Below, piece after piece: positions 17,306-25,913 of a stretch of DNA of 64,000 bases. The notes under the pieces are model-generated. The model did no database searches. It saw only the letters and a program-made list of their open reading frames with translations, and was not told where the DNA came from. The stretch spans positions 3,768-67,767 of the forward strand of contig JAEYRD010000027.1 in NCBI GenBank assembly GCA_023435725.1. Direction: 5' to 3'. The translations under genes were made by a program, and so were the position numbers. The DNA comes from Pseudomonadota bacterium (GTDB lineage Bacteria; Pseudomonadota; Alphaproteobacteria; Rhizobiales; Xanthobacteraceae). Positions within the stretch are counted from its first letter, which is position 1. Every line of letters begins with the position of its first letter.

Positions 17306-17410
17306 TTTGACGGACTAGCGCTGCTGTGGACTGATAGGACAAACAGAAACTGCAGGCGCCGGGCAGGTGTTCCATTGGCGGCCAGAGGGCGACCCTAGAA
17401 AGGGAGCCGA

Positions 17411-18160
17411 TTACTCCGTCAGGAAGCGAGCGATTCCTGCCCGCATGCATGCAAGAATCTGATCCTGTCTTTCTTCGAGGCGGGAGACGGGACCCCCGAC
17501 GCCGAGGACCAGGTTGCGGCCGAAATTTCGCTTCGGCAGCAGCATTGCGATCACGCCGGCTTCCTCGACGATGATGTGCTTGGAGAACATGTAACCGTCG
17601 CGGCGGATACCGTTGATGATCTTCATCAGTTCGTCCAGCTCCATATGTTCCTCGGGAGGACAGACTGCATTGATGCGACGAAGCAGGCGAGCGATCTCAA
17701 CGTCGGTATGACCGCTGAGCAACGTTCGGCCGACGCCACTGATGGCGAGTGGCCTGACATCGCCAGGCTTGACCTCAAATCGCAGGCGTTTCCGGGTTTG
17801 CAGACAGTGGATGTATTGAGCGTGTAGATCGGACTGCGTGCTGATGTTGACGAGCTCGTCGAGCTCCTGATGCACGAAGTCGACGAGCGACAAGATCGCG
17901 CTGTCGCCAAACAGTCCCGAGTTCAGCCAGCCACCCATCTGCGCGATCCGCATCGTCGGCATGTAGGTTCGGTTGTAGCTGTCGTAGAACAGATACCCCA
18001 ATGCGACCATGCTCTTCAGGAGCGCCGCGGCACTCGAGGTGGGATAGTCGCACTTGGTCGAGATTTCCTTCAGCGATATCGGCCGTTGCACGTCCTCGAA
18101 ATATTCGAGGACCTCGAAGATCCGCCGGGCCGATTTGATGCTGGAGTCGGAGTTGGCCAT
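17411..18160 (-). CDS. IclR-family transcriptional regulator
   Basis: A 249-residue IclR protein. The winged HTH at about residues 8-70 reads SARRIFEVLEYFEDVQRPIS and CDYPTSSAAALLKSMVALGYL; the effector domain contains RFEVKPGDVRPLAISGVGRTLLSG and FGRNLVLGVGGPVSR. It belongs to a different branch from the IclR gene at 12449. It is divergent from the crotonase/Liv series and its own start codon overlaps an A/T-rich operator-like sequence, suggesting autoregulation and control of the pathway downstream. Confidence 0.9.
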   Translation of the reverse strand: MANSDSSIKSARRIFEVLEYFEDVQRPISLKEISTKCDYPTSSAAALLKSMVALGYLFYDSYNRTYMPTMRIAQMGGWLNSGLFGDSAILSLVDFVHQELDELVNISTQSDLHAQYIHCLQTRKRLRFEVKPGDVRPLAISGVGRTLLSGHTDVEIARLLRRINAVCPPEEHMELDELMKIINGIRRDGYMFSKHIIVEEAGVIAMLLPKRNFGRNLVLGVGGPVSRLEERQDQILACMRAGIARFLTE

Positions 18161-18177
18161 TTACATATATGTGTAAA
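18160..18177. promoter_or_regulatory. Putative operator for the second IclR regulator
   Basis: TTTACATATATGTGTAAA has perfect TTTACA/TGTAAA ends around a six-base spacer and begins at the first base of the regulator's start codon. A similar sequence recurs at 19029-19046, in front of the Liv genes. Binding by the IclR protein is inferred from position. Confidence 0.5.
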
Positions 18178-18245
18178 TAATTCTCTGTGGAGCTAACCAC
18201 CGGCATGTGGCAGCGTCAACCCAATTCAAGGGAGTCTGCCGACTT

Positions 18246-19028
18246 ATGGAACACGTTCTGCTTCAACGCCTCCAGCATGCCGTTCTGACCATTTCGTTCA
18301 ACCGACCGGAGGCCCGCAATGCCTGGAATCATGCGCTGGAGGATGCGCTTCGGGAGGCCCTGTTGGCCGCCGACGCCAATCCGGAAGTGCGCGTGATAGT
18401 CCTGACAGGCGCGGGCAAGACCTTTTGCCCCGGCCCGGATCCGAAGGCGATTTCTTCCGGCCAGAGCCACCGCGAGGTCGAGCCCTCGAGCGACGATTTC
18501 GGCCAAAGATACAGCTACATGCTGGGTCTCCGGAAGCCCTTGGTTGCCGCGATCAATGGTGCGGCGGCGGGCGTCGGGTTTTGCCTGACGCTCTATTGCG
18601 ACCTCAGGTTTATCGCCGAAAACGCGAAGATAACGACCGCTTTTTCCCGGCGCGGGCTTGTGGCCGAGCACGGCAGTGCGTGGATGCTCCCGCGCTTGAT
18701 CGGCTGGATGAATGCCGCCGATCTCCTGCTGTCGGGGCGTGTTCTGTCCGGCCGCGAAGCCGAGGCGATCGGATTGGCCCGCTGTCTGGCGGGGGAGGAC
18801 TTTCTGGCCGGCGTCGAGGCCTACGCCTGCGACCTGGCGCAGCATTGCTCGCCTCGTTCGATGATGATTATCAAGCAGCAGCTGCGCCAGGCCTGGTCGC
18901 AGTCTCTGGCTCAGGCCACGGCTCTGTCGACGCATGAAACCAGCCGCTGCATCGGGTCCGAAGACGTCGCTGAGGGAATGGCGCATTTCCTCGAAAAGCG
19001 TCCGGCGCGATTCTCGCCACTTCCATGA
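18246..19028 (+). CDS. Enoyl-CoA hydratase/isomerase (crotonase) family protein
   Basis: A 260-residue crotonase. The first oxyanion segment is TGAGKTFCPGPDPKAI near residue 57 and the second INGAAAGVGFCLTLYCDLRF near 102. The segment SRRGLVAEHGSAWMLPRLIG near 130 carries Glu at the position used by enoyl-CoA hydratases, so hydration or isomerisation is plausible. The ATG at 18246 is favoured over an upstream in-frame start because homologous sequence begins there (MEHVLLQRLQHAVLTI). It is the first gene divergent from the IclR regulator and probably joins the pathway encoded downstream. Confidence 0.88.
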   Translation: MEHVLLQRLQHAVLTISFNRPEARNAWNHALEDALREALLAADANPEVRVIVLTGAGKTFCPGPDPKAISSGQSHREVEPSSDDFGQRYSYMLGLRKPLVAAINGAAAGVGFCLTLYCDLRFIAENAKITTAFSRRGLVAEHGSAWMLPRLIGWMNAADLLLSGRVLSGREAEAIGLARCLAGEDFLAGVEAYACDLAQHCSPRSMMIIKQQLRQAWSQSLAQATALSTHETSRCIGSEDVAEGMAHFLEKRPARFSPLP

Positions 19029-19067
19029 TTTACATATATATAGAAATGATCACACATATGAGTAAAG
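19029..19067. promoter_or_regulatory. Operator-like A/T-rich sites upstream of the Liv operon
   Basis: TTTACATATATATAGAAA at 19029-19046 repeats the left half of the site at 18160-18177, and CACACATATGAGTAAAG at 19051-19067 resembles the same motif in inverted orientation (CTTTACTCATATGTGTG). They sit immediately after the crotonase stop, about 215 bases before the binding-protein gene. Confidence 0.45.
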
Positions 19068-19282
19068 TATAGACTCTGCCGGATGCACCGCTTAGGGTTC
19101 TCTCGAAGCGCGACGGAAGGCGCGCGTCGGGAGGAGCCAACGTTCTGGTCCATCGCAGGCTGTAGTGCCGTCGGGGCCGTTTCAAACAACAATGAGCGTC
19201 ACGGCCATCGCCCATTCGGGGCGATGTGAGGCCAACCGTCACCGGAAGGTCCGCAGGCGCTCGCGAAAAAAAGGGAGGCGTT

Positions 19283-20422
19283 ATGAAGTTCGGAATGAAG
19301 GTGGCCGCTACAGTCCTCGTGTCGGCGTTGCTCGGCGGAACGGCTGCTTTCGCGCAGCACCCGGTCAAGATCGGCGTTGTCCTGCCCTTGACCGGTCCGA
19401 CGGCCGGCTACGGCAAGGACGGCAAGATGGGCGCCGAGCTTGCGCTGGAGGAGATCAATGGCGCAGGCGGCATCCTTGGCGGCCGCAAGCTCGAGCTGAT
19501 GTACGACGACGAGAAGGGCACGCCGCAGGACGGTGTTGCCGCCGTCCAGAAGCTGATGACCCAGGGCCGGGTGAAGGCGGTCATCGCCGGCATGAACAGC
19601 TCCATCACGCTGGCGGAAAGCGCGATTACGAAGAACAAGGTTCTTCACGTCAATCCGGGTGCGCAAGCTGACGCGATCACCGAGCAGGGATCGCCGTGGC
19701 TGTTTCAGGTCAACAACACCGCCAGCACCAACTCCACGATCTTCCACAAATACCTGATCGGCACGCTCAAGCCGAAGACCATCGCCTATATGGGCGAGAA
19801 CACCGAGTTCAACAAAGCGGTGCTCGAGAATCTCAAGCGTTCGCTCGAGGGAAGCAGCACAAAGCTGGTCGAAGTCGCCAACTATGACGCATCGACAACG
19901 GACTTCACGTCGATCGTTACCAGGCTGAAGGCGGCCAATCCGGAGATGCTGTACGTGGTCGATGCCTATCCCGCCCGCACGGCCCAGATATGGAAGCAGA
20001 TCCGGCAGCAGGGCGGCTTCCCGATGGAAGCGCACTCGACCGGCACCGTTCAGGCTTCGGCGATCGTTCCCGCGGAAGGTGCCATGGAAGGCGTCGTGAC
20101 AGGCGACATCTTCATCGCGGAGGGCGCCACCGGTGAGATGGCCGATTTCATCAAGAAGTTCCAGGCCAAGAACAATGTGGACCCGAACAAGGTCAGTCTC
20201 GTGGTCTACGAGGCCGTGAAGCTCATCGCGGCAGCCATGGACAAGGCCGGCACGGACAGCAACTACGACCTGATCTCCAAGACCATCCGCGACAATGCCT
20301 GGAAGACTCCGCGCGGATCGTTGGCCTTCGATGCGAAGGGGCGCGCCAAGGCTCCTTACTTCTACATCCAGGTCGTGAAGGGCAAGGACGTCGCTTTGCG
20401 AGAATCCTTCGAGGTGAAGTAA
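19283..20422 (+). CDS. Branched-chain amino-acid-type ABC transporter, periplasmic binding protein
   Basis: A 379-residue LivJ/Leu-Ile-Val-binding-protein family receptor. The signal peptide is VAATVLVSALLGGTAAFA, and the mature protein starts QHPVKIGVVLPLTGPTAGYG, followed by AELALEEINGAGGILGGRKL, which is diagnostic. In rhizobia and Rhodopseudomonas such receptors frequently bind aromatic or alicyclic acids rather than amino acids, which suits the CoA-activating enzymes downstream. The ATG is preceded by GGGAGG. It begins a run of genes on the same strand with very short gaps. Confidence 0.92.
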   Translation: MKFGMKVAATVLVSALLGGTAAFAQHPVKIGVVLPLTGPTAGYGKDGKMGAELALEEINGAGGILGGRKLELMYDDEKGTPQDGVAAVQKLMTQGRVKAVIAGMNSSITLAESAITKNKVLHVNPGAQADAITEQGSPWLFQVNNTASTNSTIFHKYLIGTLKPKTIAYMGENTEFNKAVLENLKRSLEGSSTKLVEVANYDASTTDFTSIVTRLKAANPEMLYVVDAYPARTAQIWKQIRQQGGFPMEAHSTGTVQASAIVPAEGAMEGVVTGDIFIAEGATGEMADFIKKFQAKNNVDPNKVSLVVYEAVKLIAAAMDKAGTDSNYDLISKTIRDNAWKTPRGSLAFDAKGRAKAPYFYIQVVKGKDVALRESFEVK

Positions 20423-20438
20423 GTCGAAGGGCCGGACG

Positions 20439-21314
20439 ATGGACCTGCTTGTTCAGACGATCATCAATGGTCTGATCCTCGGATCAGGTTACGCACTCGT
20501 CGCGGTCGGGCTGACGATCATCTTCGGCACGCTGCACATCGTGAACTTCGCGCACGGGGCGTTCTTCGCCCTGGGCGCGTACGCGGTGCTCCAGCTCGAA
20601 AATGCCGGCATTCCCTACCTCCTGTGCATTCCATTGGCGGTGATCGTCGTCGCGATCATCGGATTCGTTCTCGAGCTCACCATCGTTCAGCGGGCGCTCT
20701 ACGATCGCGGCGAGCACGGCTCCATCATCATCACGTTCGCGCTGTCCCAGGCGATCGTGGCGGCGATCGTGCTGGTGATTGGTCCAGACCCGCTGCCGGT
20801 GAAATCTCCGTTCGGACAAACGGCGATCTCCGTCTTCGGCTTCTTCATTTCGGCACAGCGTCTCTTCATCGCGGGCACGTCCATCGCCGTCCTGATGGGT
20901 TTCTCGCTCTGGCTTCGGTACTCGATCAAGGGGCAGCAGATTCTGGCGATCTCCCAGAACCCGAAAGGGGCGCTGTACTCGGGCATCAACGTGCCGCGGC
21001 TGCGGGCTCTATCGTTCCTGCTCGGAGTCTCCGCGGCCGGTCTCGCTGGCGGCCTGATTGCACCGTTGATCTCGGCCTTCCCGACGATGGGTGATGCCAA
21101 CGTGATCGTGGCCTTTACGGTGGTCATCCTGGGGGGACTCGGCAGCATCGGCGGTGCGCTGCTGGGTGCACTGGTCATCGGTTTGGCCAACTCGATGTTC
21201 GAGACCTACGTCTCGGTCTCCTGGACACCGGCGCTGGGGTGGATCCTCGTGATCTTCGTCCTGCTGTTCTGGCCGCAGGGTCTTCTGGGCCGCCCTGAAC
21301 TCAACAGACATTAG
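20439..21314 (+). CDS. Branched-chain-type ABC transporter permease (LivH family)
   Basis: A 291-residue inner-membrane permease with about eight hydrophobic segments. LVQTIINGLILGSGYALVAVGL and FGTLHIVNFAHGAFFALGAYA are the typical LivH N-terminal blocks, and VVILGGLGSIGGALLGALVIG near residue 230 is the conserved cytoplasmic loop that meets the ATPase. It starts 17 bases after the binding-protein stop and ends three bases before the LivM start, so the transporter is cotranscribed. Confidence 0.93.
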   Translation: MDLLVQTIINGLILGSGYALVAVGLTIIFGTLHIVNFAHGAFFALGAYAVLQLENAGIPYLLCIPLAVIVVAIIGFVLELTIVQRALYDRGEHGSIIITFALSQAIVAAIVLVIGPDPLPVKSPFGQTAISVFGFFISAQRLFIAGTSIAVLMGFSLWLRYSIKGQQILAISQNPKGALYSGINVPRLRALSFLLGVSAAGLAGGLIAPLISAFPTMGDANVIVAFTVVILGGLGSIGGALLGALVIGLANSMFETYVSVSWTPALGWILVIFVLLFWPQGLLGRPELNRH

Positions 21315-21316
21315 TC

Positions 21317-22318
21317 ATGACAGAATCCTCAATCGCTCTGAAAGAGCAGGGCTCGCGCGGCGTCGTTCCCTGGAAGCAGGTCCTGCTGCTTGGCTCGGTC
21401 GTGGCGCTCGTCCTCGGCATCGGCCTTGGCGCAGACAGCCCGTTTCTGTTGAGCCTCGCCGGCTATACCTGCGGCTTTGCGCTGTTCGCGCTCAGCGTCA
21501 ACGTCATGCTCGGCGGCATCGGCGAGGTGCCGCTCGGTCACTGCATGTTCTTCGGCATCGGGGCTTATGCCCCGGCCATCGCGATGAACCATCTCGGGCT
21601 GCCCTACGAGGCCGGTATCCTGCTCGGCATGGGATTTTCCGCGGTGCTGGCCGTGCTGATCGGATGGCTGACGCTGAAACTGACGGGCGCCTACTTCTCG
21701 ATCGTGTCCTGGGGGCTTTCGGGCGTGGCGATGGTCACGGCGCTCAATCTGGAAATCACCGGCGGTCCCCTTGGATTGTTCGGGTTCACCCGGCTCGCGA
21801 TCGGTCCGTTCGATCTCTCCGATCCACGGACCTACTTTTTCGCGACGGCCGCGATTCTGCTCCTTGTGCTGATCGTGCTGGCCAATGTCCGCAGCTCGCG
21901 TTTCGGAAACACCCTCGAAAGCATCCGCCAGGGACGACATCTGGCGCAATCGCTCGGGATCAACGTCTTCCGGGAACGGCTGAAGGCCCTTGTCTTCAGT
22001 GCCCCGATCGCGGCGCTGGCGGGGGGGCTGTGCATTCCCTACACCCAGATTGTCACACCCGAGGTCATGTCGGTTCTGCGTACCGTCGATGCACTGCTGG
22101 CTGTGTTGATCGGCGGCACCGGGCTGCTGTTCGGTCCGGTCATCGGCGCAGTGATCTTCACGATCCTGCCGCAGTTCCTGCACTTCGACCCGAATGTGAA
22201 GGTCCTGGTCTTCTCGCTGATCATCATCTTCATCATGGTCGTCGCTCCCGGCGGTCTCCATCAGCTGTTCAAGGTGATCGAGCGCCGTCTCGAGAAGCGC
22301 AGCGAGGACCGGGCATGA
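21317..22318 (+). CDS. Branched-chain-type ABC transporter permease (LivM family)
   Basis: A 333-residue second permease. GYTCGFALFALSVNVMLGGIGEVPLGH and the later AVLIGGTGLLFGPVIGAVIF block are the LivM signatures; about nine membrane segments are visible. Its N-terminal 25 residues are polar and cytoplasmic. The stop codon overlaps the ATG of the ATPase gene (ATGA), indicating translational coupling. Confidence 0.93.
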   Translation: MTESSIALKEQGSRGVVPWKQVLLLGSVVALVLGIGLGADSPFLLSLAGYTCGFALFALSVNVMLGGIGEVPLGHCMFFGIGAYAPAIAMNHLGLPYEAGILLGMGFSAVLAVLIGWLTLKLTGAYFSIVSWGLSGVAMVTALNLEITGGPLGLFGFTRLAIGPFDLSDPRTYFFATAAILLLVLIVLANVRSSRFGNTLESIRQGRHLAQSLGINVFRERLKALVFSAPIAALAGGLCIPYTQIVTPEVMSVLRTVDALLAVLIGGTGLLFGPVIGAVIFTILPQFLHFDPNVKVLVFSLIIIFIMVVAPGGLHQLFKVIERRLEKRSEDRA

Positions 22319-23100
22319 GTTCGAGCAGCGGATACGCCGTGGAGGCGGTCGACGTCAAAAAGACCTATGGCGGCGTGAGTGCGCTGAAAGGCGTCGACAT
22401 CAGGATTCCCCTGGGCTCGATCTACGGGCTGATCGGCCCGAACGGTGCAGGCAAGTCGACGTTGTTCGACATTCTCTGCGGCATCACCAAGCCGACCTCG
22501 GGCACGGTGAATGTGATGGGAATGGATGTCGCAGCTCTCCCGGCCTATGAGGTCGCACGCCGCGGCGTCGGACGAACGTTCCAGCGGACGGCCATCTTCG
22601 GGCATTCCACCGTGTACGATAATCTGCTGTACGCCAGCTATGGCCGCATGCGTCACAGCGCGCTTCACAGGCTCCTGCGGCTTCCGGTCTGGCGCGACGA
22701 CATGAACACATTCGCGGAAAAGGCCGGAGACGTACTGGCGGTCTGCGGGCTTACGGAACTGCGCGATCAGTTGGCCTCGGCGCTGGCCTACGGCACCCAG
22801 CGCAGGCTCGCGGTTGCGATCATGTTGATGAACGACCCGAAGATCATCTTCCTGGACGAGCCGGTCGCCGGAATGAATGAGGTCGAGACCGCCGACTTCA
22901 TCAAGCTGCTGCGGGCCATCGCCGGCAAGCGGACGATCGTCATCGTCGAGCACGACATGGCCGCGATCGGCGCGCTCTGCGACGAAGTCATGGTCATGGT
23001 CGATGGCCGCCAGCTCGTGACCGACGCGCCCGAACGTGCCCTCAAGCATCCCGATGTCGTTGCAGCCTATCTTGGAGCGAGTGATGACGAACTCGTCTAA
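22315..23100 (+). CDS. Branched-chain-type ABC transporter ATP-binding protein (LivG family)
   Basis: A 261-residue ATPase. The Walker A motif is GPNGAGKST near residue 43, the signature motif is the family variant ALAYGTQRRLAVAIML near 152, and Walker B is KIIFLDEPVAGMN near 175, with the switch His in IVEHDM. The start ATG 22315 overlaps the LivM stop; longer in-frame extensions into LivM are rejected. It pairs with the LivF-type ATPase, whose gene overlaps its 3' end by 17 bases. Confidence 0.93.
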   Translation: MSSSSGYAVEAVDVKKTYGGVSALKGVDIRIPLGSIYGLIGPNGAGKSTLFDILCGITKPTSGTVNVMGMDVAALPAYEVARRGVGRTFQRTAIFGHSTVYDNLLYASYGRMRHSALHRLLRLPVWRDDMNTFAEKAGDVLAVCGLTELRDQLASALAYGTQRRLAVAIMLMNDPKIIFLDEPVAGMNEVETADFIKLLRAIAGKRTIVIVEHDMAAIGALCDEVMVMVDGRQLVTDAPERALKHPDVVAAYLGASDDELV

Positions 23101-23797
23101 GCTTCTCGATGTCTCCGGGCTGACGGTCGGCTATGGGCGCGTGACCGCGCTCAGGGACGTGTCGCTTTCGGTCGGTGCCGGCGAGATCGTCGCCATTCTC
23201 GGTGCGAACGGTTCGGGCAAGACCACGCTGTTGAATGCGATCTCGGGGGTGCTGACCCCGTGGTCAGGCAAGGTCGCGTTCGCGGGCAAGGTGACGACAG
23301 GCAAGAAGCCCTGGGTCACCAGCGGTCTCGGGATCAGCCATGTCCCCGAAGGGCGCGAGATTTTCCCGGGCATGTCGGTCGAGGCGAACCTGAAGCTGAT
23401 CGACGTCAACGGCGGCGGGCCGACCTTCACGATCGACGACGTCATGGCCCTGTTTCCACGCTTGAAGGAACGGTTCACTCAGCTCGCGGGTGGGCTCTCG
23501 GGCGGCGAGCAGCAGATGCTCGCGATCGGGCGTGGCCTGATGGCTTCGCCAAAAGTCGTCCTGTTCGATGAGCCGTCGCTCGGCCTTTCGCCCTTGCTCA
23601 GCAAGACGGTTCTTTCCGCCATACGGAGCCTGAAGGAACGCGGTATCGGTGCACTTCTGGTCGAGCAGAACATGCGCGCCGCCCTGAAGATTGCCGATCG
23701 CGGCTACGTGCTTCGCGTCGGGCGCATCACCGCCGAAGGAAGTGCGCGGGAGCTGGCGGAGTCGCCCGACATTCAGCGCGCCTACCTTGGGCTCTAG
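23084..23797 (+). CDS. Branched-chain-type ABC transporter ATP-binding protein (LivF family)
   Basis: A 237-residue ATPase. Walker A is GANGSGKTT near residue 38, the signature is LSGGEQQMLAIGRGLM near 137 and Walker B VVLFDEPSLGLSP near 158, all canonical for LivF. Its start lies inside the 3' end of the LivG gene. With the four preceding genes it forms a complete five-component importer. Confidence 0.93.
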   Translation: MTNSSKLLDVSGLTVGYGRVTALRDVSLSVGAGEIVAILGANGSGKTTLLNAISGVLTPWSGKVAFAGKVTTGKKPWVTSGLGISHVPEGREIFPGMSVEANLKLIDVNGGGPTFTIDDVMALFPRLKERFTQLAGGLSGGEQQMLAIGRGLMASPKVVLFDEPSLGLSPLLSKTVLSAIRSLKERGIGALLVEQNMRAALKIADRGYVLRVGRITAEGSARELAESPDIQRAYLGL

Positions 23798-23826
23798 CAG
23801 TCAGCAGTAAGCAGGGAGTTGTCGTC

Positions 23827-24672
23827 ATGGAACATCGTTTGCCCGAGGGCAGCTGCGACTGCCATTTTCACATCTACGGTCCCTTCGACCGCTTCCCGGC
23901 CGGAAACGAGGGCCGCTTCACGGCTGCGCGTCCCTTCACGATCGAGGATGCATTTGGCATCTGGCAAAAGCTCGGCATCACGCGCGGTGTCATCGTCCAT
24001 GCGGTCGGCTCGGGAGAAGACAACGCCGTCACTTACGATGCGCTGCGCCGTTACCCCGATCGGCTCCGCGCCGTCGCGATCCTGCGGCCCGACGTCTCCG
24101 ACCGGCGGCTCGACGAACTGACCGACGCCGGTTTCAAGGCCGTGCGTGTCACCATGATCCGGCAGGACGGCAAGCCTGTCTCGACTCTCGGCACGAGCTA
24201 CGAAGATCTGGTCAAGCTCGCTCCGCGCATCGCCGAACGCGGCTGGCACGCCCAGCTTTGGATCGAAAGCTCGGATCTGGCCGCCGCTGCCGCCGAGTTC
24301 GAAAAACTCCCGCTCAATTTTGTCATCGACCACATGTCGCGCACCATGGCCGACAAGGGACATGAGCACCCGGATTTCCGCGCTTTCACCGATCGCCTGA
24401 AAACCGGCCGTTACTGGACCAAGATCTCGGGCGCCGACCGCAACACGCGCACCGGCCGTCCGTATGCGGACACGGCGCCTTACATGCGTGCGATCGTCCA
24501 GGCCGCGCCCGACCAGGTGGTGTGGGGCAGCGACTGGCCCCATGTCGGCCACACCGCGGAGACCATGCCCGATCTCGGAGATCTGCTTCGTCTCCTGCAC
24601 GAATGCGTTCCCGACGAAGCGATCCGCCGCAAGATCCTGATCGACAATCCGACGCGGCTCTACAACTTCTGA
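23827..24672 (+). CDS. Amidohydrolase-2 family protein, 2-pyrone-4,6-dicarboxylate lactonase-like
   Basis: A 281-residue TIM-barrel hydrolase. The metal-site motif CDCHFHIYGPFDRFP near residue 10 and VVWGSDWPHVGHT near 238 are the hallmarks of the LigI (2-pyrone-4,6-dicarboxylate hydrolase) branch, which opens lactones in protocatechuate-type meta pathways. IDHMSRTM near 162 supplies a further conserved His. It follows the transporter by 29 bases and precedes the CoA-transferase, so it could open a lactone or cyclic intermediate either before or after uptake. The substrate is unknown. Confidence 0.85.
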   Translation: MEHRLPEGSCDCHFHIYGPFDRFPAGNEGRFTAARPFTIEDAFGIWQKLGITRGVIVHAVGSGEDNAVTYDALRRYPDRLRAVAILRPDVSDRRLDELTDAGFKAVRVTMIRQDGKPVSTLGTSYEDLVKLAPRIAERGWHAQLWIESSDLAAAAAEFEKLPLNFVIDHMSRTMADKGHEHPDFRAFTDRLKTGRYWTKISGADRNTRTGRPYADTAPYMRAIVQAAPDQVVWGSDWPHVGHTAETMPDLGDLLRLLHECVPDEAIRRKILIDNPTRLYNF

Positions 24673-24688
24673 CAGTACCGAGGACGTC

Positions 24689-25900
24689 TTGACCAATACA
24701 AAAAAGCTGCCGCTCGAAGGCGTGGTCGTCATCGATCTCGGCCAGGTCTACCAGGGCCCCTATGCCGGCTTCCTGATGGCCCAGGCCGGCGCCACCGTGA
24801 TCAAGGTTGAGCCGCCGAACGGCGAGCCCGTGCGCCATCGCGCACGCATCAGCAAGGGCAATGCCGTTCCCTTTGCGATGCTCAATGCCAACAAGCGCAA
24901 CATCAGCCTGAACCTGAAGTCGCCCGAAGGCGTGAAGATCCTGAAGGCGCTCGCGGCCAAGGCCGACGTGCTGATCGAGAATTATGCCCCCGGCGTGCTT
25001 GACCGGCTGGGCGTCGGCTATGCGGCTCTGAGCGCCATCAATCCGCGCCTCATCTACGGCTCGGCGTCCGGCTACGGGCTCTCCGGTCCAAGTCGTGACA
25101 ATCTGGCGATGGACCTGACCATCCAGGCGGTCTCCGGCATCATGAGCGTGACCGGCTTTGCCGATGGTCCGCCGGTCAAGGCTGGCCCCGCGATCACGGA
25201 CTTCATTAGCGGCGTGCATCTGTACGCCGGCATCATGACCGCGCTTTACGATCGCGAAAAGAGCGGCCGCGGGCGGCTGGTCGAGATCGCCATGGTCGAG
25301 ACCGTCTATCCCGCAATGGCCTCGAACCTTGCCGACGTCTTCAATCGCAAGGCCGCCGCGCCCCGCACCGGCAATCGCCACGGCGGGCTCGCGGAAGCGC
25401 CGTACAACGTCTATCCGGCGTCCGACGGCTACGTTGCCATCATCAGCGTCAACGAATCTCATTGGACCGGTCTGACCCGCGCCATGGGACGCCCCGAACT
25501 GGCCGAAGACCCGCGTCTGAAGACGGTGCTCGACCGGCTGAAAAACATCGACCTCACGGACCAGATCGTGTCGGATTGGTCGTCAAGGCTGACCCGCAAC
25601 GAGATCACCGAGCTGTGCCGCGCCAACAAGGTGCCATGCGCCGCGGTTCGCGACCTGCTCGAGGTGACCGAGGATCAGCATCTTCATGCGCGCGGCATGC
25701 TGCGCGAAATTACCCATCCCGAATACGGCGACATCCTCGTCCATCGTAGCCCGCTGGTCCTGCACGATGCAGACGCGCCCGACTACAGCCCGTCGGCACG
25801 TCTTGGTCAGCATAACGGCGAGATTCTCTCGGAATATCTCGGCCTGTCCGCCGGCGAGGTCGACGCACTGCGTCAGTCCGGCGCGATTGCGCAAGCTTGA
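24689..25900 (+). CDS. CaiB/BaiF family (class III) CoA-transferase
   Basis: A 403-residue family III CoA-transferase. Visible blocks are VVIDLGQVYQGPYAGFLMAQAGATVIKVE near the start, LIENYAPGVLDRLGVGY near 96, YGSASGYGLSGP near 118 and AMDLTIQAVSGIMS near 134, where the Asp is the expected catalytic residue carrying CoA. The reading frame opens with TTG at 24689, 16 bases after the amidohydrolase stop and preceded by GAGGA; no ATG lies near the family start, so TTG is accepted. It likely activates the imported acid with CoA from a donor thioester, which would explain why no acyl-CoA ligase is in the cluster. Confidence 0.88.
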   Translation: MTNTKKLPLEGVVVIDLGQVYQGPYAGFLMAQAGATVIKVEPPNGEPVRHRARISKGNAVPFAMLNANKRNISLNLKSPEGVKILKALAAKADVLIENYAPGVLDRLGVGYAALSAINPRLIYGSASGYGLSGPSRDNLAMDLTIQAVSGIMSVTGFADGPPVKAGPAITDFISGVHLYAGIMTALYDREKSGRGRLVEIAMVETVYPAMASNLADVFNRKAAAPRTGNRHGGLAEAPYNVYPASDGYVAIISVNESHWTGLTRAMGRPELAEDPRLKTVLDRLKNIDLTDQIVSDWSSRLTRNEITELCRANKVPCAAVRDLLEVTEDQHLHARGMLREITHPEYGDILVHRSPLVLHDADAPDYSPSARLGQHNGEILSEYLGLSAGEVDALRQSGAIAQA

Positions 25901-25913
25901 CGGCGAGGTGCCT

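Noticed and set aside
21664..22314. Upstream extension of the LivG ATPase frame through the LivM gene.
   Set aside because: It overlaps the permease in another frame; the ATPase family begins right at the ATG overlapping the LivM stop.
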